In this document: positions 1 through 9,860 of the stretch, in pieces
Position numbering within the stretch: position 1 is the first letter of the stretch
Layout: every line of letters begins with the position of its first letter
Assembly: GCF_019061365.1 (NCBI RefSeq)
Contig: NZ_JAHPPD010000019.1
Location: forward strand, 1-36,483
Length of the DNA: 36,483 bases
From: Lentilactobacillus dabitei
GTDB taxonomy: Bacteria > Bacillota > Bacilli > Lactobacillales > Lactobacillaceae
Direction: 5' to 3'
The notes under the pieces: generated by a model
Databases searched by the model: none
Told to the model about the DNA's origin: nothing
What the model saw: only the letters and a program-made list of their open reading frames with translations
Program-made: the position numbers and the translations under genes

Positions 1-11
1 AATTCATGCCT

Positions 12-44
12 AATAACAAAAAAGCATCACCTTTCGGTGATGCT
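12..44 (-). terminator. Rho-independent terminator after gyrA
   Basis: Read on the minus strand, the arm AGCATCACC pairs perfectly with GGTGATGCT around a four-base loop and is followed by a run of seven T. It lies about 115 bases past the gyrA stop codon and would end the gyrB-gyrA transcript. Confidence 0.85.
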
Positions 45-65
45 CATAAGTCGCCATCAATACGA

Positions 66-147
66 TTTGACTTTGACCCCTAAAAACCAGAATGCATTGC
101 CCTTTTCACTTGAATTCTGGGATCAGATCGACTGTTTGTCCCATTCT
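66..147 (-). repeat. Truncated long-hairpin repeat (family 2)
   Basis: Read on the minus strand this stretch carries TGGGACAAA, then CCCAGAATTCAAGTGAAAA, then AATGCATTCTGGTTTT. These three blocks match, in order, the left half and apical loop of the complete hairpin after mnmG (18355-18466). The right arm is missing, so it cannot fold the same way. It sits between the gyrA stop and the gyrA terminator. Confidence 0.6.
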
Positions 148-157
148 TTCAAAAAAA

Positions 158-2710
158 TTATTCATTATCTTGAGGTTCGTCTGTTCCTGACTGCTGATCA
201 GACCCATCATCTGGCGTTTGTGAATGGCCATCTGAATTATCATTATCGTCCTCATCTTCTTGCTTCTCAACTTTTGCCATCGTCGCAACCTTGGCATCAT
301 CGTCCATTCTGATTAAATGAACCCCAAGCGTTGCCCGGCCAGTCTGAGAAACATCATCAACATCGAAACGAATCATGACCCCTTTATCGGTGATTAGCAT
401 GATATCTTCGGCACCGGTAACCGTTGTCAAGCCAGCCAACGGTCCGTTTTTCTCGGTAATATTGGCGGTCTTAATTCCTTTACCACCACGGCCTTTAATT
501 GGATATTCTGCAGCAGCCGTTCGTTTACCATAACCATTTTCGGAAATGATGAAGACCTCGCTGTTTGGCTTCAATGTATCAGCACCAACAACATAGTCAT
601 TCTCCCGAAGTCTGATTCCGCGAACACCGGTTGCCGAACGACCCATTGACCGAACATCGGCAGCTTTGAAACTCACAGCGTAACCCTTATGCGTTCCAAT
701 AATAATGTTTTGATCTTGTTCAACAATCAACACATTAATCACTTGGTCATCATCTTTCAGATGGATGGCCTTTAACCCGTTACTCCGAATGTTGGCAAAT
801 TCTTCTACCGAAGTCCGTTTAACCGTTCCGTGTAATGTGACGAAGAACAAGTCTTTTTCGATATCCTTATTCTTATCGGAAATATTAATGACGGCTTCGA
901 TCTTTTCGTCGTTATTGATGTTTAACAGGTTAATGATTGGAATTCCTTTAGCCGAACGACCGTATTCAGGAATTTCATAACCCTTCATCCGGTAAACTTT
1001 TCCCGCATCGGTAAAGAATAAGAGTACATCATGAGTAGACGTTGAAACCAAATGTTCCACAAAGTCGTCGTTATGAACACCCATTCCTTGAACACCCCGG
1101 CCACCACGGTTTTGAGCTTTGAATTCAGTGGTTGGAAGGCGTTTGATGTAGCCATTGTGGGTCAAGGAAATAATCACGTCTTCTTCTTCGATCAAATCTT
1201 CATCTTCAAGGCTAAGGACTTCACCAACCAAGAGTTCAGTTCGACGGGGATCACCGAATTTATGTTGAATTTCAAGCAATTCTTCGTAAATGATTTGGTT
1301 AACCCGGTCACGACTCGCAAGAATTGCCTTGTAGTCTTCGATGTCTTTCATCAACTGGGCATATTCTTTTTCAATCTTGTCACGTTCCAAACCGGTTAAT
1401 CTAACCAATCGCATATCCAGAATGGCTTGGGCTTGTTTGTCATCCAATCCAAATCCTTCGATCAATTGGTTCTTAGCAACATCCCCAGTTTGCGAACCTC
1501 GGATAATCTTGATAATTTCATCAATGTGATCCAAAGCAATTCGCAATCCTTCGAGGATGTGAGCTCGGGCTTGAGCCTTCTTTAATTCATACTGAGTCCG
1601 GCGTTTGATCACTTCAACTTGATGTTCCAAATAATAATTTAGAATTTCTTTCAAGCTGAGGATCTTTGGCGTTCCCTTAACGATTGCCAACATGTTAAAG
1701 CTAAACGATGTCTGCATTAACGTTAATTTATATAAATTATTCAAAATGACTTCGGCACTGGCATCCCGCCGAATATCGATCACAACCCGCATTCCTTCAC
1801 GGTCGGATTCATCGTTAATATCAGTGATGCCTTCAATCCGTTTATCCCGGGCAAGTTCAGCGATTCGCTCAATTAATTTAGCTTTGTTGACCATGTAAGG
1901 TAATTCAGTCGCAATGATGCGCTGTTTGCCATCTGGCTTACCTTCAATTTCAACTTTAGCCCGAACAATAATTGACCCTTTACCAGTTTCATAAGCTTTC
2001 CGGATTCCGGATTTACCCATAACCACTCCGCCAGTTGGGAAGTCAGGTCCAGGCAAAACTTCCATTAAATCAGCGGTCGTTGCTTCTGGATTGTTCATTA
2101 GCACGTGGATTGCACTGATGACTTCAGACAAGTTATGCGGTGGAATGTTAGTTGCCATCCCGACAGCAATTCCTGAAGCGCCATTGACTAATAAGTTGGG
2201 AAAACGAGATGGTAAAACGCTGGGTTCACGTTCTGTACCATCGTAGTTAGGTTGGAAATCAATGGTATCTTTGTTGATATCACGAAGCATTTCCATTGCA
2301 ATTTTGCTCAAGCGGGCTTCGGTATAACGCATGGCAGCCGCACCATCACCATCGACAGAACCAAAGTTACCGTGACCATCAACTAACATGTAGCGATAAC
2401 TGAATGGTTGAGCCATTCGGACCATTGATTCATAAACTGCGGTATCACCGTGGGGATGGTACTTACCTAAGACATCCCCAACAATTCTGGCAGATTTTTT
2501 GTAAGGTTTATCAGGCGTAACCCCTAACTCATGCATATCGTATAAAATACGGCGATGAACAGGTTTGAGGCCGTCTCGAACATCAGGTAAAGCACGCGCA
2601 ACAATTACACTCATTGCGTAATCAAGAAAAGATGTCCGCATTTTCTTGGATAGGTCAACATTGGTTATTCGACCTGGAAAGTCTCCATTGTTGTCATTTT
2701 CGTTGGCCAA
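158..2710 (-). CDS. gyrA: DNA gyrase subunit A
   Basis: Breakage-reunion subunit of DNA gyrase, which works with GyrB to introduce negative supercoils using ATP. The N-terminal half has the [10 protein letters not shown] quinolone-region motif and the catalytic tyrosine in [11 protein letters not shown]. The C-terminal half has repeated beta-pinwheel blades and the GyrA box as [10 protein letters not shown], which separates it from ParC. The last 40 residues are a very acidic Asp/Glu/Gln tail. The start is TTG at 2710: GGAGGT lies seven bases upstream, whereas the in-frame ATG at 2725 has that Shine-Dalgarno site inside the reading frame. This gives 850 residues, normal for the family. gyrB lies upstream, separated by a repeat-rich gap of about 340 bases holding a parS site. 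The residue matching E. coli GyrA Ser83 is Thr. Confidence 0.97.
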   Translation of the reverse strand: MANENDNNGDFPGRITNVDLSKKMRTSFLDYAMSVIVARALPDVRDGLKPVHRRILYDMHELGVTPDKPYKKSARIVGDVLGKYHPHGDTAVYESMVRMAQPFSYRYMLVDGHGNFGSVDGDGAAAMRYTEARLSKIAMEMLRDINKDTIDFQPNYDGTEREPSVLPSRFPNLLVNGASGIAVGMATNIPPHNLSEVISAIHVLMNNPEATTADLMEVLPGPDFPTGGVVMGKSGIRKAYETGKGSIIVRAKVEIEGKPDGKQRIIATELPYMVNKAKLIERIAELARDKRIEGITDINDESDREGMRVVIDIRRDASAEVILNNLYKLTLMQTSFSFNMLAIVKGTPKILSLKEILNYYLEHQVEVIKRRTQYELKKAQARAHILEGLRIALDHIDEIIKIIRGSQTGDVAKNQLIEGFGLDDKQAQAILDMRLVRLTGLERDKIEKEYAQLMKDIEDYKAILASRDRVNQIIYEELLEIQHKFGDPRRTELLVGEVLSLEDEDLIEEEDVIISLTHNGYIKRLPTTEFKAQNRGGRGVQGMGVHNDDFVEHLVSTSTHDVLLFFTDAGKVYRMKGYEIPEYGRSAKGIPIINLLNINNDEKIEAVINISDKNKDIEKDLFFVTLHGTVKRTSVEEFANIRSNGLKAIHLKDDDQVINVLIVEQDQNIIIGTHKGYAVSFKAADVRSMGRSATGVRGIRLRENDYVVGADTLKPNSEVFIISENGYGKRTAAAEYPIKGRGGKGIKTANITEKNGPLAGLTTVTGAEDIMLITDKGVMIRFDVDDVSQTGRATLGVHLIRMDDDAKVATMAKVEKQEDEDDNDNSDGHSQTPDDGSDQQSGTDEPQDNE

Positions 2711-2747
2711 ACTATTTACCTCCATTCATATCAAGGGAAGAAGCCGA

Positions 2748-2763
2748 TGTTTCATGTGAAACA
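2748..2763. other. parS: parS-type ParB binding site 1
   Basis: TGTTTCATGTGAAACA differs from the Bacillus-type parS palindrome TGTTTCACGTGAAACA at one central base. It lies just upstream of gyrA. The same 16-mer recurs between mnmE and mnmG, and a near copy follows aroB. Sites of this kind cluster around oriC and load ParB and SMC for chromosome segregation. Confidence 0.8.
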
Positions 2764-2874
2764 TTAATTTTTATTTCTGAGGAACAACTATTTATGTCGA
2801 TAGGTGTTCGTTGCTGCTATATGGCGGCAAGGTACATTAACAAGCACCGTGACTTCACGCTACATAGTGGAAAC

Positions 2875-2908
2875 GTGCTCCACCAAGCAATAGCCTGCAC
2901 ATAAGCAC
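2875..2908 (-). repeat. Partial 3' half of the 118-bp hairpin repeat
   Basis: Minus-strand sequence GTGCTTATGTGCAG, then ATTGCTT, then GGAGC, matches the right arm of the repeat found in full at 2931-3048 and 23400-23887. The left arm is not recognisable. It looks like a degraded tandem neighbour. Confidence 0.55.
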
Positions 2909-2930
2909 TATACTCAAACTTCTATAGATT

Positions 2931-3048
2931 AGGACCGCTCCGTAAAGCAGAAGTCTGCATGTAAGCACCACTGAGAAAAATTCCAGAACCGGGAATTTCC
3001 CTCAGCGGAGACTTACACTCCAACTTCTAATCGCTTTACTCCGCTCAC
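2931..3048 (-). repeat. 118-bp hairpin repeat, copy A1
   Basis: Minus-strand copy beginning GTGAGCGGAG and ending GGAGCGGTCCT. The stem arms are AGAAGT with ACTTCT, GTGTAAG with CTTACAT and CTGAG with CTCAG, capped by a loop CCCGGTTCTGG. Its ends and loop match the plus-strand copies 20-24 kb away, while its stem sequences are different but still paired. Confidence 0.85.
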
Positions 3049-3052
3049 TATT

Positions 3053-4996
3053 CTATACATCCAAATTCTCCACAAACGTTGCATTATCTTCAATAAACTC
3101 ACGTCTTGGTTCCACTTTGTCACCCATTAACATTGAGAATACTCTGTCTGCTTCTGCAGCATCCGAAGATTCCACGCGCAACAAGTGCCGGTTCTCTGGG
3201 TTCATTGTTGTGTCCCAGAGTTGTTCCGCATCCATTTCACCTAAACCTTTGTATCGTTGAATAACAGGCTTTGGTGATGGTTGCAATGTTCCCAAGAATT
3301 GGTTTAAGTCTTCATCAGAATCAATGTATCTTGACATTTTTCCTTGACGAACTTGATACAGTGGTGGCTGAGCGACGTAAACGTAGCCTGCGTCGATCAG
3401 CGGCCTCATGTATCGATAGATGAGTGTCAACAGTAATGTTTGAATATGCGCCCCATCGACATCGGCATCAGTCATGATGATTAATTTATGGTAGTTAACT
3501 TTTGATAACTCAAAGTCTTCCCCAAAACCAGTTCCCATTGCCGTAAACAGTGACCTAATTTCTTCATTCGCCAAAATTCGGTCCATGCTGGCTTTTTCAA
3601 CGTTCAGAATTTTCCCTCGAATTGGCAAAATAGCTTGGGTTAATCGGGACCGCCCCTGCTTGGCTGAACCACCGGCAGAATCCCCCTCGACAATAAACAA
3701 TTCAGAAATTCGGGGGTCCTTACTGGTGTTATCAGCTAACTTACCGGGTAAGTTACTGATTTCCAAGCCACTCTTTTTTCGAGTGACTTCACGGGCCCGT
3801 TTGGCTGCGGATCGGGCTTTTGACGCTAACAAGCCACGGTCGACAATCTTGCGCGCCATTTTTGGATTTTCCATCAGGAATTTAGAGAAGTGGTCACTAA
3901 AGATCCGGTCAGTAACGGTTCTAGCATCCGAATTTCCCAGCTTGGTCTTAGTTTGACCCTCAAATTGAGGGTCTGGATGCTTGATGCTGACAACCGCAGT
4001 CGTTCCCTCACGCACATCTTCACCTGAAAGGTTGGCTTCATTATCTTTGAGGAGCTTATTTTTGCGGGCGTAGTCATTGATCACTCGGGTCAAAGCACGC
4101 TTGAAGCCCTCTTCATGAGTCCCACCTTCGTAGGTATGAATGTTATTGGTAAATGTCATCAACGTATTGTGGTAATCATTGGTATATTGAATGGCTACTT
4201 CAACGGTGATCCCGTTTAGGACACCTTCAACGTAGATTGGTTCATCAAGTAGTGTTTCTTTACTTTTGTCCAAGTATTCAACGTAATGCCTAATGCCACC
4301 CTCATACATAAAGTCCTTTTCGGTTGGTTTTTCAGGCCGTAGATCCCGAATCACAATTCGCAAGCCTTTATTCAAGAATGCTAATTCACGTAATCGAGCA
4401 GTTAACACCTTGATGTCATAAGTTGTTGTTTCACGGAAAATATCTGGATCCGGCAAGAAATGAACTCGGGTCCCATGCAAATCATCAGAAACTTCTTTGA
4501 TGACTTTCATCTTGGTCTTAACGTGACCGCGAGTGAAGTCCATGTAATAAACTTTACCGTCGCGAGTCACTTCAACATCAAGTTCAGAGGACAGCGCGTT
4601 CACAACTGATGCGCCCACTCCATGCAGCCCACCAGAAACTTTATAACCGCCGCCGCCAAATTTTCCACCGGCATGTAAGATCGTGAAGACCGTTTCCAAA
4701 GCGGGCTTGCCGGTCTTCTTTTGGATATCAACTGGAATTCCCCGGCCGTCATCGGTCACAGTAATGCTGTTATCCTTTTCGATGGTAACGGTAATTTTGC
4801 TGGCAAATCCTGCCAAGGCTTCATCAATTCCGTTATCGACAATTTCCCATACTAAATGGTGAAGGCCTTGTGAGCTGGTTGTTCCGATGTACATTCCGGG
4901 ACGTTTTCTAACCGCTTCAAGCCCTTCCAAAACTTGAATCTGGCTCGCGTCATATTCGTGAGCTAATTCTTTTTTAGTTTCTTTTTCATCAGCCAT
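3053..4996 (-). CDS. gyrB: DNA gyrase subunit B
   Basis: ATPase subunit of gyrase. The N-terminal GHKL ATPase has [10 protein letters not shown], the DDGRGIP motif and [16 protein letters not shown] transducer domain follows. The Toprim domain has [13 protein letters not shown] near residue 437 and DADVDGAHI near residue 508, which supply the metal-binding acidic residues. The C-terminal QRYKGLGEM is characteristic of GyrB/ParE. The product is 647 residues, the usual length for a Gram-positive GyrB without the proteobacterial insert. ATG at 4996 has AAGGAG seven bases upstream. It follows recF by 15 bases, so yaaA, recF and gyrB are probably one transcript. Confidence 0.97.
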   Translation of the reverse strand: MADEKETKKELAHEYDASQIQVLEGLEAVRKRPGMYIGTTSSQGLHHLVWEIVDNGIDEALAGFASKITVTIEKDNSITVTDDGRGIPVDIQKKTGKPALETVFTILHAGGKFGGGGYKVSGGLHGVGASVVNALSSELDVEVTRDGKVYYMDFTRGHVKTKMKVIKEVSDDLHGTRVHFLPDPDIFRETTTYDIKVLTARLRELAFLNKGLRIVIRDLRPEKPTEKDFMYEGGIRHYVEYLDKSKETLLDEPIYVEGVLNGITVEVAIQYTNDYHNTLMTFTNNIHTYEGGTHEEGFKRALTRVINDYARKNKLLKDNEANLSGEDVREGTTAVVSIKHPDPQFEGQTKTKLGNSDARTVTDRIFSDHFSKFLMENPKMARKIVDRGLLASKARSAAKRAREVTRKKSGLEISNLPGKLADNTSKDPRISELFIVEGDSAGGSAKQGRSRLTQAILPIRGKILNVEKASMDRILANEEIRSLFTAMGTGFGEDFELSKVNYHKLIIMTDADVDGAHIQTLLLTLIYRYMRPLIDAGYVYVAQPPLYQVRQGKMSRYIDSDEDLNQFLGTLQPSPKPVIQRYKGLGEMDAEQLWDTTMNPENRHLLRVESSDAAEADRVFSMLMGDKVEPRREFIEDNATFVENLDV

Positions 4997-5011
4997 ATTG
5001 TGTCTCCTTCA

Positions 5012-6130
5012 CTACTTTTCCAAGCGAACATTACCGTCATCAATTCGAAATATTTTAGGGTTGGTTAATAATTCCTGCTGAACACCGCTGAGGCTGGTCG
5101 TTGTCAAAAACGTTTGTACTTTATCTTGAATGGCAGTCAGTAAGTGGGTCTGGCGAAAATCATCCAGCTCGGATAAAACGTCATCTAATAATAAAATCGG
5201 ATATTCATCGGTTTGTTCTTTCATTAAATCAATTTCAGCCAACTTAACTGAAAGCGCGGTTGTCCGCTGTTGGCCCTGAGAACCAAACGATTGGACCTCT
5301 TTATCATTAATGACAAAATTCAGGTCATCCCGGTGAGGACCGATCAAGGTGGTTGAACGCATGATTTCTTTTTCTTTAATTTGTGCGAATTGCTTCAATA
5401 AGTTGCGATAAATCGTTTCGACTGAAGACAGCTGATCACTGTCAACGGCTGTTTTGTAGGCAAAAGCCAGGTCTTCTTTACCTTGTGAAATCTCTGAATG
5501 AACAACCTTTGCAAATTTTTCCAGTTTCTTAACCAGCTGCAGTCTTTGAAAAATGATCTCAGCACCATAGGCCGAAAGCTGATCGGATAAGACATCCAAG
5601 TAAACCCGATCAGATTGAACCTTGTGATGGAGATCTCTTAAGTAACGATTTCGTTGCTTTAATATCTTCTTATATTGAGCGGAATCGTATAAATAGCGAT
5701 TACTCATCTGACCAAATTCCATGTCCATGAATTTTCGTCGAACTTGGGGAGCACCCTTCACGATTGAAAGATCCTCTGGGGCAAATAAAATCACATTGAG
5801 TTGGCCAACATAGCTTGAAAGCTTTGCCTGCTCTAAATGATTCACCTTCGCCCGCTTACCTTTAGGTCCCAAATCAAGTTCAATTGGTACCGATCCCAGT
5901 CTTTTTTGAAGAATCCCCTTAATCTGAGCAGTTTGACTGTCCCAGTTAATAAGTTCTTTTTCATTATTCGTTCGATGGCTTCTGGTTAACGCTAAAACGT
6001 ATATTGCTTCAAGCAGGTTCGTTTTCCCTTGAGCATTTTCACCAAGAAACACGTTAATCCCATCCGAAAAATTAAGACTTTGATCGACATAATTACGAAA
6101 ATGATGGAGCTCAATTTTCGTTAATTTCAT
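5012..6130 (-). CDS. recF: DNA replication and repair protein RecF
   Basis: SMC-like ATPase that helps load RecA at single-strand gaps and stalled forks. The Walker A motif GENAQGKTN is at residues 30-38, the ABC-type signature region reads SFGSQGQQRTTALSVKLAE, and the Walker B region reads YPILLLDDVLSELD. At 372 residues it is normal in length. ATG at 6130 overlaps the yaaA stop as ATGA, implying translational coupling. gyrB starts 15 bases after its stop. Confidence 0.96.
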   Translation of the reverse strand: MKLTKIELHHFRNYVDQSLNFSDGINVFLGENAQGKTNLLEAIYVLALTRSHRTNNEKELINWDSQTAQIKGILQKRLGSVPIELDLGPKGKRAKVNHLEQAKLSSYVGQLNVILFAPEDLSIVKGAPQVRRKFMDMEFGQMSNRYLYDSAQYKKILKQRNRYLRDLHHKVQSDRVYLDVLSDQLSAYGAEIIFQRLQLVKKLEKFAKVVHSEISQGKEDLAFAYKTAVDSDQLSSVETIYRNLLKQFAQIKEKEIMRSTTLIGPHRDDLNFVINDKEVQSFGSQGQQRTTALSVKLAEIDLMKEQTDEYPILLLDDVLSELDDFRQTHLLTAIQDKVQTFLTTTSLSGVQQELLTNPKIFRIDDGNVRLEK

Positions 6131-6357
6131 TCAGAACCCTGCTTTGAATGAATAAAAAATAAGCCAACATCAGGAACCTCAACGTGATCACCATCGTATA
6201 ATTTTCTGCCACGACGATCATCAGGCTCATCATTGACATTAACCGAATTTTCTTTTAAGAACCATTTCGCTTGACCACCACTACTAATAATTGCTTCTTC
6301 TTTAAGTAACTGGCCGAGCGTGATATATGGTCCATCAATGAGTATCTCTTTTTTCAC
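6127..6357 (-). CDS. yaaA: S4-domain RNA-binding protein YaaA (RlbA)
   Basis: Small single-domain S4 protein always found between dnaN and recF in Firmicutes. The S4 signature is visible as ITLGQLLKEE, SGGQAKWFL, then VNDEPDDRRGRKLYDGD. The start chosen is GTG at 6357, giving 76 residues: AAAGGTGG sits at a proper distance upstream of it, whereas the more distal GTG at 6369 would abut that site. The stop overlaps the recF start by four bases. Its exact role is not settled; the neighbourhood suggests a link to replication or ribosome assembly. Confidence 0.92.
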   Translation of the reverse strand: MKKEILIDGPYITLGQLLKEEAIISSGGQAKWFLKENSVNVNDEPDDRRGRKLYDGDHVEVPDVGLFFIHSKQGSE

Positions 6358-6383
6358 AATTTCACCCACCTTTTACATATAGT

Positions 6384-6389
6384 ATTATA
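6384..6389 (-). promoter_or_regulatory. -10 element for yaaA-recF-gyrB
   Basis: A perfect TATAAT on the minus strand lies 26 bases upstream of the yaaA start. No good -35 hexamer is seen at the normal spacing, so the promoter call rests on the -10 box and position. Confidence 0.5.
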
Positions 6390-6599
6390 CCTCTAATTTC
6401 ATCAAAAGTACATGCTAACAACGATTCTTGGGCATTCTCAGAACTTTTTGAGTTTTTGGGTATTTTTATCAAAAAATAGTGAAAGTTGCTAGAAACTACG
6501 TATATGAGCAATTAAATAAATCCGGGATCCTTTTTTGCTCGGAAAACAGACTGATAACTAAATGACGTTTCACATTTTTCACAAAGTCCATCTGTAAAA
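6390..6599. other. yaaA-dnaN intergenic region
   Basis: The roughly 300-base gap between yaaA and dnaN contains the yaaA promoter on the gyr side and the dnaN terminator on the other. Between them I see no open frame with a ribosome site and no strong repeat. Confidence 0.5.
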
Positions 6600-6636
6600 C
6601 TAAAAAGACCTACCATCGTGATGAAGGTAAGTCTTA
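6600..6636 (-). terminator. Terminator after dnaN
   Basis: On the minus strand AAGACTTACC pairs with GGTAGGTCTT (one G-T pair) across an 11-base loop, followed by TTTTT. It lies about 40 bases past the dnaN stop. It separates dnaA-dnaN from the yaaA-recF-gyr transcript. Confidence 0.8.
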
Positions 6637-6674
6637 GTTAAAATCATAATTTTATTTTAGTAGTTGTCTGACTT

Positions 6675-7814
6675 CTAGAAGGTTCTGATTGGCGTAATTA
6701 ATTGAATAAAACTATCACTATCTTCAGTTGGCGTTAACGTAAATGGTCGCAGTGCCGAGGTGAAATCAACATTAATGGTTGATTGGCTGAACGAACGGAG
6801 GGCATCCTTCATATAATCTGGGTTGAACGAAATCTCCAGTTGATTGCCATCAACACTCTTTGGTTCTAAATCTTCTTCAACGTTACCAACATCTGGGGAG
6901 TTGCCGTAAATTGTGACCGATTTTTGATCGGGATCCACGGTAATCTTGACCACATTATTCCTTGATTCGTGTGACAGAAGTGATGCCCGTTCGATGGCAG
7001 CTAATAGTTCTGGCGCCTCAAATGAAATTCTGGTGTCGTGAGAATCGGGAATTAATCTGGTGGTATCAGGATAGTTGCCTTCTAGTAGCCGAGAATAAAA
7101 CAGGGTGTCGCCAATGACGAATAAAGCTTGGTTTTCACTGACAGACAATGAAACTTCCTCTTGATCATCGTCGATCATTCTGGATAATTCAGTCAAACTT
7201 TTGCCGGGGATGACAAAATCATAGGAACCTTCAATGGCATTTTCAAGGGTCACTTTCCGTTGGCTTAATCGATGGCTGTCGGTTGCAACTGCCATAACGT
7301 GGTTTTCAGAAATTACAAAATGAACCCCAGTCAAAATTGGGCGACTTTCTTGATTAGAAACCGCAACCACTGTCTGGCTGATAATTTGCTTGAATAGATC
7401 TGAGGCCAAAGGAATCGACGTGTTGGTTTGAATTTCTGGTAAATGAGGGTAGTTATTGGCATCTAAACCATTAATGGTAAATGAAGACTGACCAGAGGTA
7501 ATCATGGTTTGGAAGTTGTCGCCGACTTCGATTGTAATCGTATCTTGTGGTAATTTTTTAACAATTTCAGTAAAGAACCTAGCAGGTAACACAATGGCAC
7601 CGGCTGATTCTACCGCTAGCATGTTGTCCGGATTATCTGCTTTAATGGTTGTTTCAATAGAGATGTCCGCGTCACTACCTGTTAAGACAATAGCAGCTTG
7701 ACTCGCAACTAACTTGAGTCCAGTCAAGATAGGAATTGTTGTTTTGGTAGAGATTGCTCTGGCTACCGTATTTAATGCTTTTGTAAATGCTGTTCGACCA
7801 ATTGTAAATTTCAT
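6675..7814 (-). CDS. dnaN: DNA polymerase III sliding clamp (beta subunit)
   Basis: Ring-shaped processivity clamp that tethers DNA polymerase III. It starts MKFTIGRTAF and has the three repeated clamp folds. Conserved features include SSFTINGLDANNYPHLP, PILTGVHFV, ATDSHRLSQRKV and a C-terminal TPI segment ending PIRTF. ATG at 7814 gives 379 residues, the family norm; the upstream TTG at 7826 directly touches the GGGAGG site and cannot be used. It lies 193 bases downstream of dnaA, across the unwinding side of oriC, and ends at its own terminator. Confidence 0.96.
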   Translation of the reverse strand: MKFTIGRTAFTKALNTVARAISTKTTIPILTGLKLVASQAAIVLTGSDADISIETTIKADNPDNMLAVESAGAIVLPARFFTEIVKKLPQDTITIEVGDNFQTMITSGQSSFTINGLDANNYPHLPEIQTNTSIPLASDLFKQIISQTVVAVSNQESRPILTGVHFVISENHVMAVATDSHRLSQRKVTLENAIEGSYDFVIPGKSLTELSRMIDDDQEEVSLSVSENQALFVIGDTLFYSRLLEGNYPDTTRLIPDSHDTRISFEAPELLAAIERASLLSHESRNNVVKITVDPDQKSVTIYGNSPDVGNVEEDLEPKSVDGNQLEISFNPDYMKDALRSFSQSTINVDFTSALRPFTLTPTEDSDSFIQLITPIRTF

Positions 7815-7847
7815 ACTTTGAATCAACCTCCCGGAAAGTGGTGAAGA

Positions 7848-7992
7848 ATATATATTTAATTAATAAAAGAAAAAGAAGTAACAGTAGGCACTGTGGAAAT
7901 GTGGATAACTTTTCTGAAGTCTTTAGTTATCGCTAAGAAAGCTGTGGATAAAACTGTGCACAACTTTTACCTTTTGCTATTAATTATCCACA
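7848..7992. other. oriC: oriC, dnaA-dnaN side: DUE, DnaA-trios and DnaA boxes
   Basis: An AT-rich stretch (about 7848-7872) is followed by triplets AAG AAG TAA CAG TAG (7873-7887), a short GCAC, then abutting boxes TGTGGAAAT (7892-7900, degenerate) and TGTGGATAA (7900-7908). More boxes follow: TGTGGATAA (7943-7951), TGTGCACAA (7955-7963, one mismatch) and TTATCCACA (7984-7992). The order AT-rich, trios, short GC spacer, boxes matches the basal unwinding module described for Bacillus subtilis. Confidence 0.8.
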
Positions 7993-8007
7993 GGCAATTA
8001 TACCATT

Positions 8008-9357
8008 TTAGTTGAGTGCACTTTTTATATCCGCAATTTCTTTTCGTAAATCTGCATCAATTTTAACGATTTCGGCAATTTTATCGCAAGCATGAATGAC
8101 AGTGGTGTGATCTTTGCCACCAAATTCTTTCCCAATTTTAGGCAAAGAATTGCTGGTCATTTCCCGTGACAGGTACATTGCAATCTGGCGCGGCATCACG
8201 ATTGATTTCATGCGCTTTTTTCCCTTTAAGTCATTAATGGACACATGAAAATAATTGGCGACCTTGTTTTGGATGTCGACAATTGAGAGCTCTCGGTTCG
8301 CTTTGGTTAACTTGAGGCCGCGTAATGCTTCATAAACCAGATCGGTTGTAACCGGCTCGTTTTTGAGCTTTGAGTAGGCTTGAACCCTTGATAGAGCGCC
8401 TTCTAGTTCCCGGACGTTGGAATCAATTTGGCCGGCAATGTAGGCTAAAGTATCGTTTGGAATCGAAAGGTTATCCAGTTTGGCTTTATTTTTCAAGATC
8501 GCAATTCGTGTTTCTAAATCAGGTGGCGTAATGTCAACTGGTAGCCCCCAGGCAAAACGTGATACCAAGCGTTCCTGAAGCTTGGGAATTTCTTGGGGGA
8601 CCCGATCGGATGTCAAAACGATTTGTTTATTGTTATTGTAGAGCGCATTAAAAGTATGGAAGAATTCTTCTTGCGTTCCTTCCTTTTGGGCGAAGAATTG
8701 AATATCATCAACCATTAAAATATCGACATCTCGATATTCCCGCCGAAATTCTTCGGTGCGGTTTGTTTGAATTGCGTTGATAAAGTCATTTGTAAAGGCT
8801 TCACTGGTCACGTATTTAACGTTCGTTTCTGGATGATCTTCCAGGCGTTTATTACCAATCGCTTGCATCAAGTGGGTTTTGCCAAGACCGACACCACCGT
8901 AGAAAAACAGTGGGTTGTAAAGTTTCCCAGGTTCCTCTGAGACGATGAGTGCCGCAGCGTGAGCCATTTGATTTCCTTTGCCGATAATAAAATTATCGAA
9001 CGTATAGTTTGGGTTAAGATGAGCTTCTTTGCTGAAACCCATATCTCCCTTAGGTAAGCCGTCTGAACTGGTTGACGGCGCTTCAGGTTTTGGTTCTTCC
9101 TTTTGGATATCGGAATCGAGAATAAATTTAGGTTCGATGTTTCCCTTGGTGATGATATAGGCATATTCAATCAAGTTGGGAGCCAGTTGTTGTTTCCAGT
9201 AGTCCAAGTGTAATTCAGAAGGTAGAGCTAAAGTAAGTGTGGCACCGTCAAAGCTAACGGGTGTAACCGGCTTGATCCAGGTGTCGTAAGTCAGATCAGT
9301 CGTATTGCTACGAAATTGATCGCTTAATTTTTGCCATAAAGAATCCTTATCGAGCAC
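8008..9357 (-). CDS. dnaA: Chromosomal replication initiator DnaA
   Basis: AAA+ ATPase that binds DnaA boxes, opens oriC and recruits the helicase. Domain I is at the N-terminus (LWQKLSDQF). The AAA+ core has Walker A GGVGLGKTH near residue 153 and Walker B DILMVDDIQFF near 213. The C-terminal DNA-binding domain has the DnaA signature GGKDHTTVIHA near 413. The start is GTG at 9357 with GGGGG nine bases upstream, giving 449 residues, normal for the family. DnaA boxes flank it on both sides, so it probably autoregulates. An extended -10 (TGC TAGAAT) lies upstream at 9406-9414. Confidence 0.97.
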   Translation of the reverse strand: MLDKDSLWQKLSDQFRSNTTDLTYDTWIKPVTPVSFDGATLTLALPSELHLDYWKQQLAPNLIEYAYIITKGNIEPKFILDSDIQKEEPKPEAPSTSSDGLPKGDMGFSKEAHLNPNYTFDNFIIGKGNQMAHAAALIVSEEPGKLYNPLFFYGGVGLGKTHLMQAIGNKRLEDHPETNVKYVTSEAFTNDFINAIQTNRTEEFRREYRDVDILMVDDIQFFAQKEGTQEEFFHTFNALYNNNKQIVLTSDRVPQEIPKLQERLVSRFAWGLPVDITPPDLETRIAILKNKAKLDNLSIPNDTLAYIAGQIDSNVRELEGALSRVQAYSKLKNEPVTTDLVYEALRGLKLTKANRELSIVDIQNKVANYFHVSINDLKGKKRMKSIVMPRQIAMYLSREMTSNSLPKIGKEFGGKDHTTVIHACDKIAEIVKIDADLRKEIADIKSALN

Positions 9358-9405
9358 TTTAAATTTCCCCCTCTGATTTTTGAGTCGTTTTTGAAAAGCA
9401 AATTA

Positions 9406-9414
9406 ATTCTAGCA
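9406..9414 (-). promoter_or_regulatory. Extended -10 promoter of dnaA
   Basis: The minus strand reads TGC TAGAAT about 50 bases upstream of the dnaA start, next to a DnaA box at 9428. No clear -35 is present, as is usual for extended -10 promoters. Confidence 0.45.
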
Positions 9415-9427
9415 TTCCCGATAAAAG

Positions 9428-9698
9428 TTTTCCACAGGCAAAAAGGACCTGTGCATAAATGTTTCACAGGGAGTGTAAAAAGGTATAACCCACTTGTGGA
9501 TAAGTGTAAAACAACAGTGAAAATATGGGTTAATCACAGGTGACTATGGATAACTAAAACTAATATCATCGGCTTTTCTAACAAAAAACAAAAAGAAATC
9601 CACACCCTGTGGATAACTTTACAAACAATCTGTTTCTCTGTGGATAACCTTGTTCATAGTGACCAAAAAAGTCAGTCAACTTTCCGGAGTTATCCACA
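9428..9698. other. oriC: oriC, upstream DnaA-box cluster
   Basis: Between dnaA and rpmH there are seven recognisable boxes: TTTTCCACA 9428, TGTGCATAA 9450, TGTGGATAA 9495, TATGGATAA 9545, TGTGGATAA 9608, TGTGGATAA 9639 and TTATCCACA 9690. Four match the strong consensus exactly. Together with the boxes after dnaA this gives a bipartite origin. The 9358-9860 gap contains no gene. Confidence 0.85.
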
Positions 9699-9860
9699 CT
9701 AATTGTTCATGAAACAAATTTTAAATTTTTTTATTTTTATCTGAACAGTCAAAAGCCTATTCCATTAATTGGTAATCTATGTTAATATGTTTGGGAAATG
9801 CATTTGAACATCTGTCATTAAATGCTTAAACGCGACTTCGAAGTAAAGGAGGATTTCAAA

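Larger units (their letters stand above)
2764..3052. other. gyrA-gyrB intergenic region with hairpin repeats
   Basis: No convincing gene is seen. The gap holds one complete minus-oriented copy of the 118-bp hairpin repeat (2931-3048), a fragment of a second (2875-2908), and an unexplained stretch at 2790-2874. In many Firmicutes gyrB and gyrA are almost adjacent, so these elements separate the two cistrons. Confidence 0.6.

Noticed and set aside
1052-1399. 115-residue plus-strand frame inside gyrA
   Set aside because: Complementary shadow of a conserved gyrA segment.
2711-2725. Longer gyrA starting at ATG 2725
   Set aside because: The GGAGGT ribosome site would then lie inside the coding region. 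The TTG at 2710 has it at correct spacing.
9530-9538. TTAATCACA as a further DnaA box
   Set aside because: Two mismatches to the consensus; not counted.
9711-9727. Near-palindrome TTGTTCATGAAACAA as a parS site
   Set aside because: It is 15 bases with poor agreement to the parS arms, unlike the three accepted sites.
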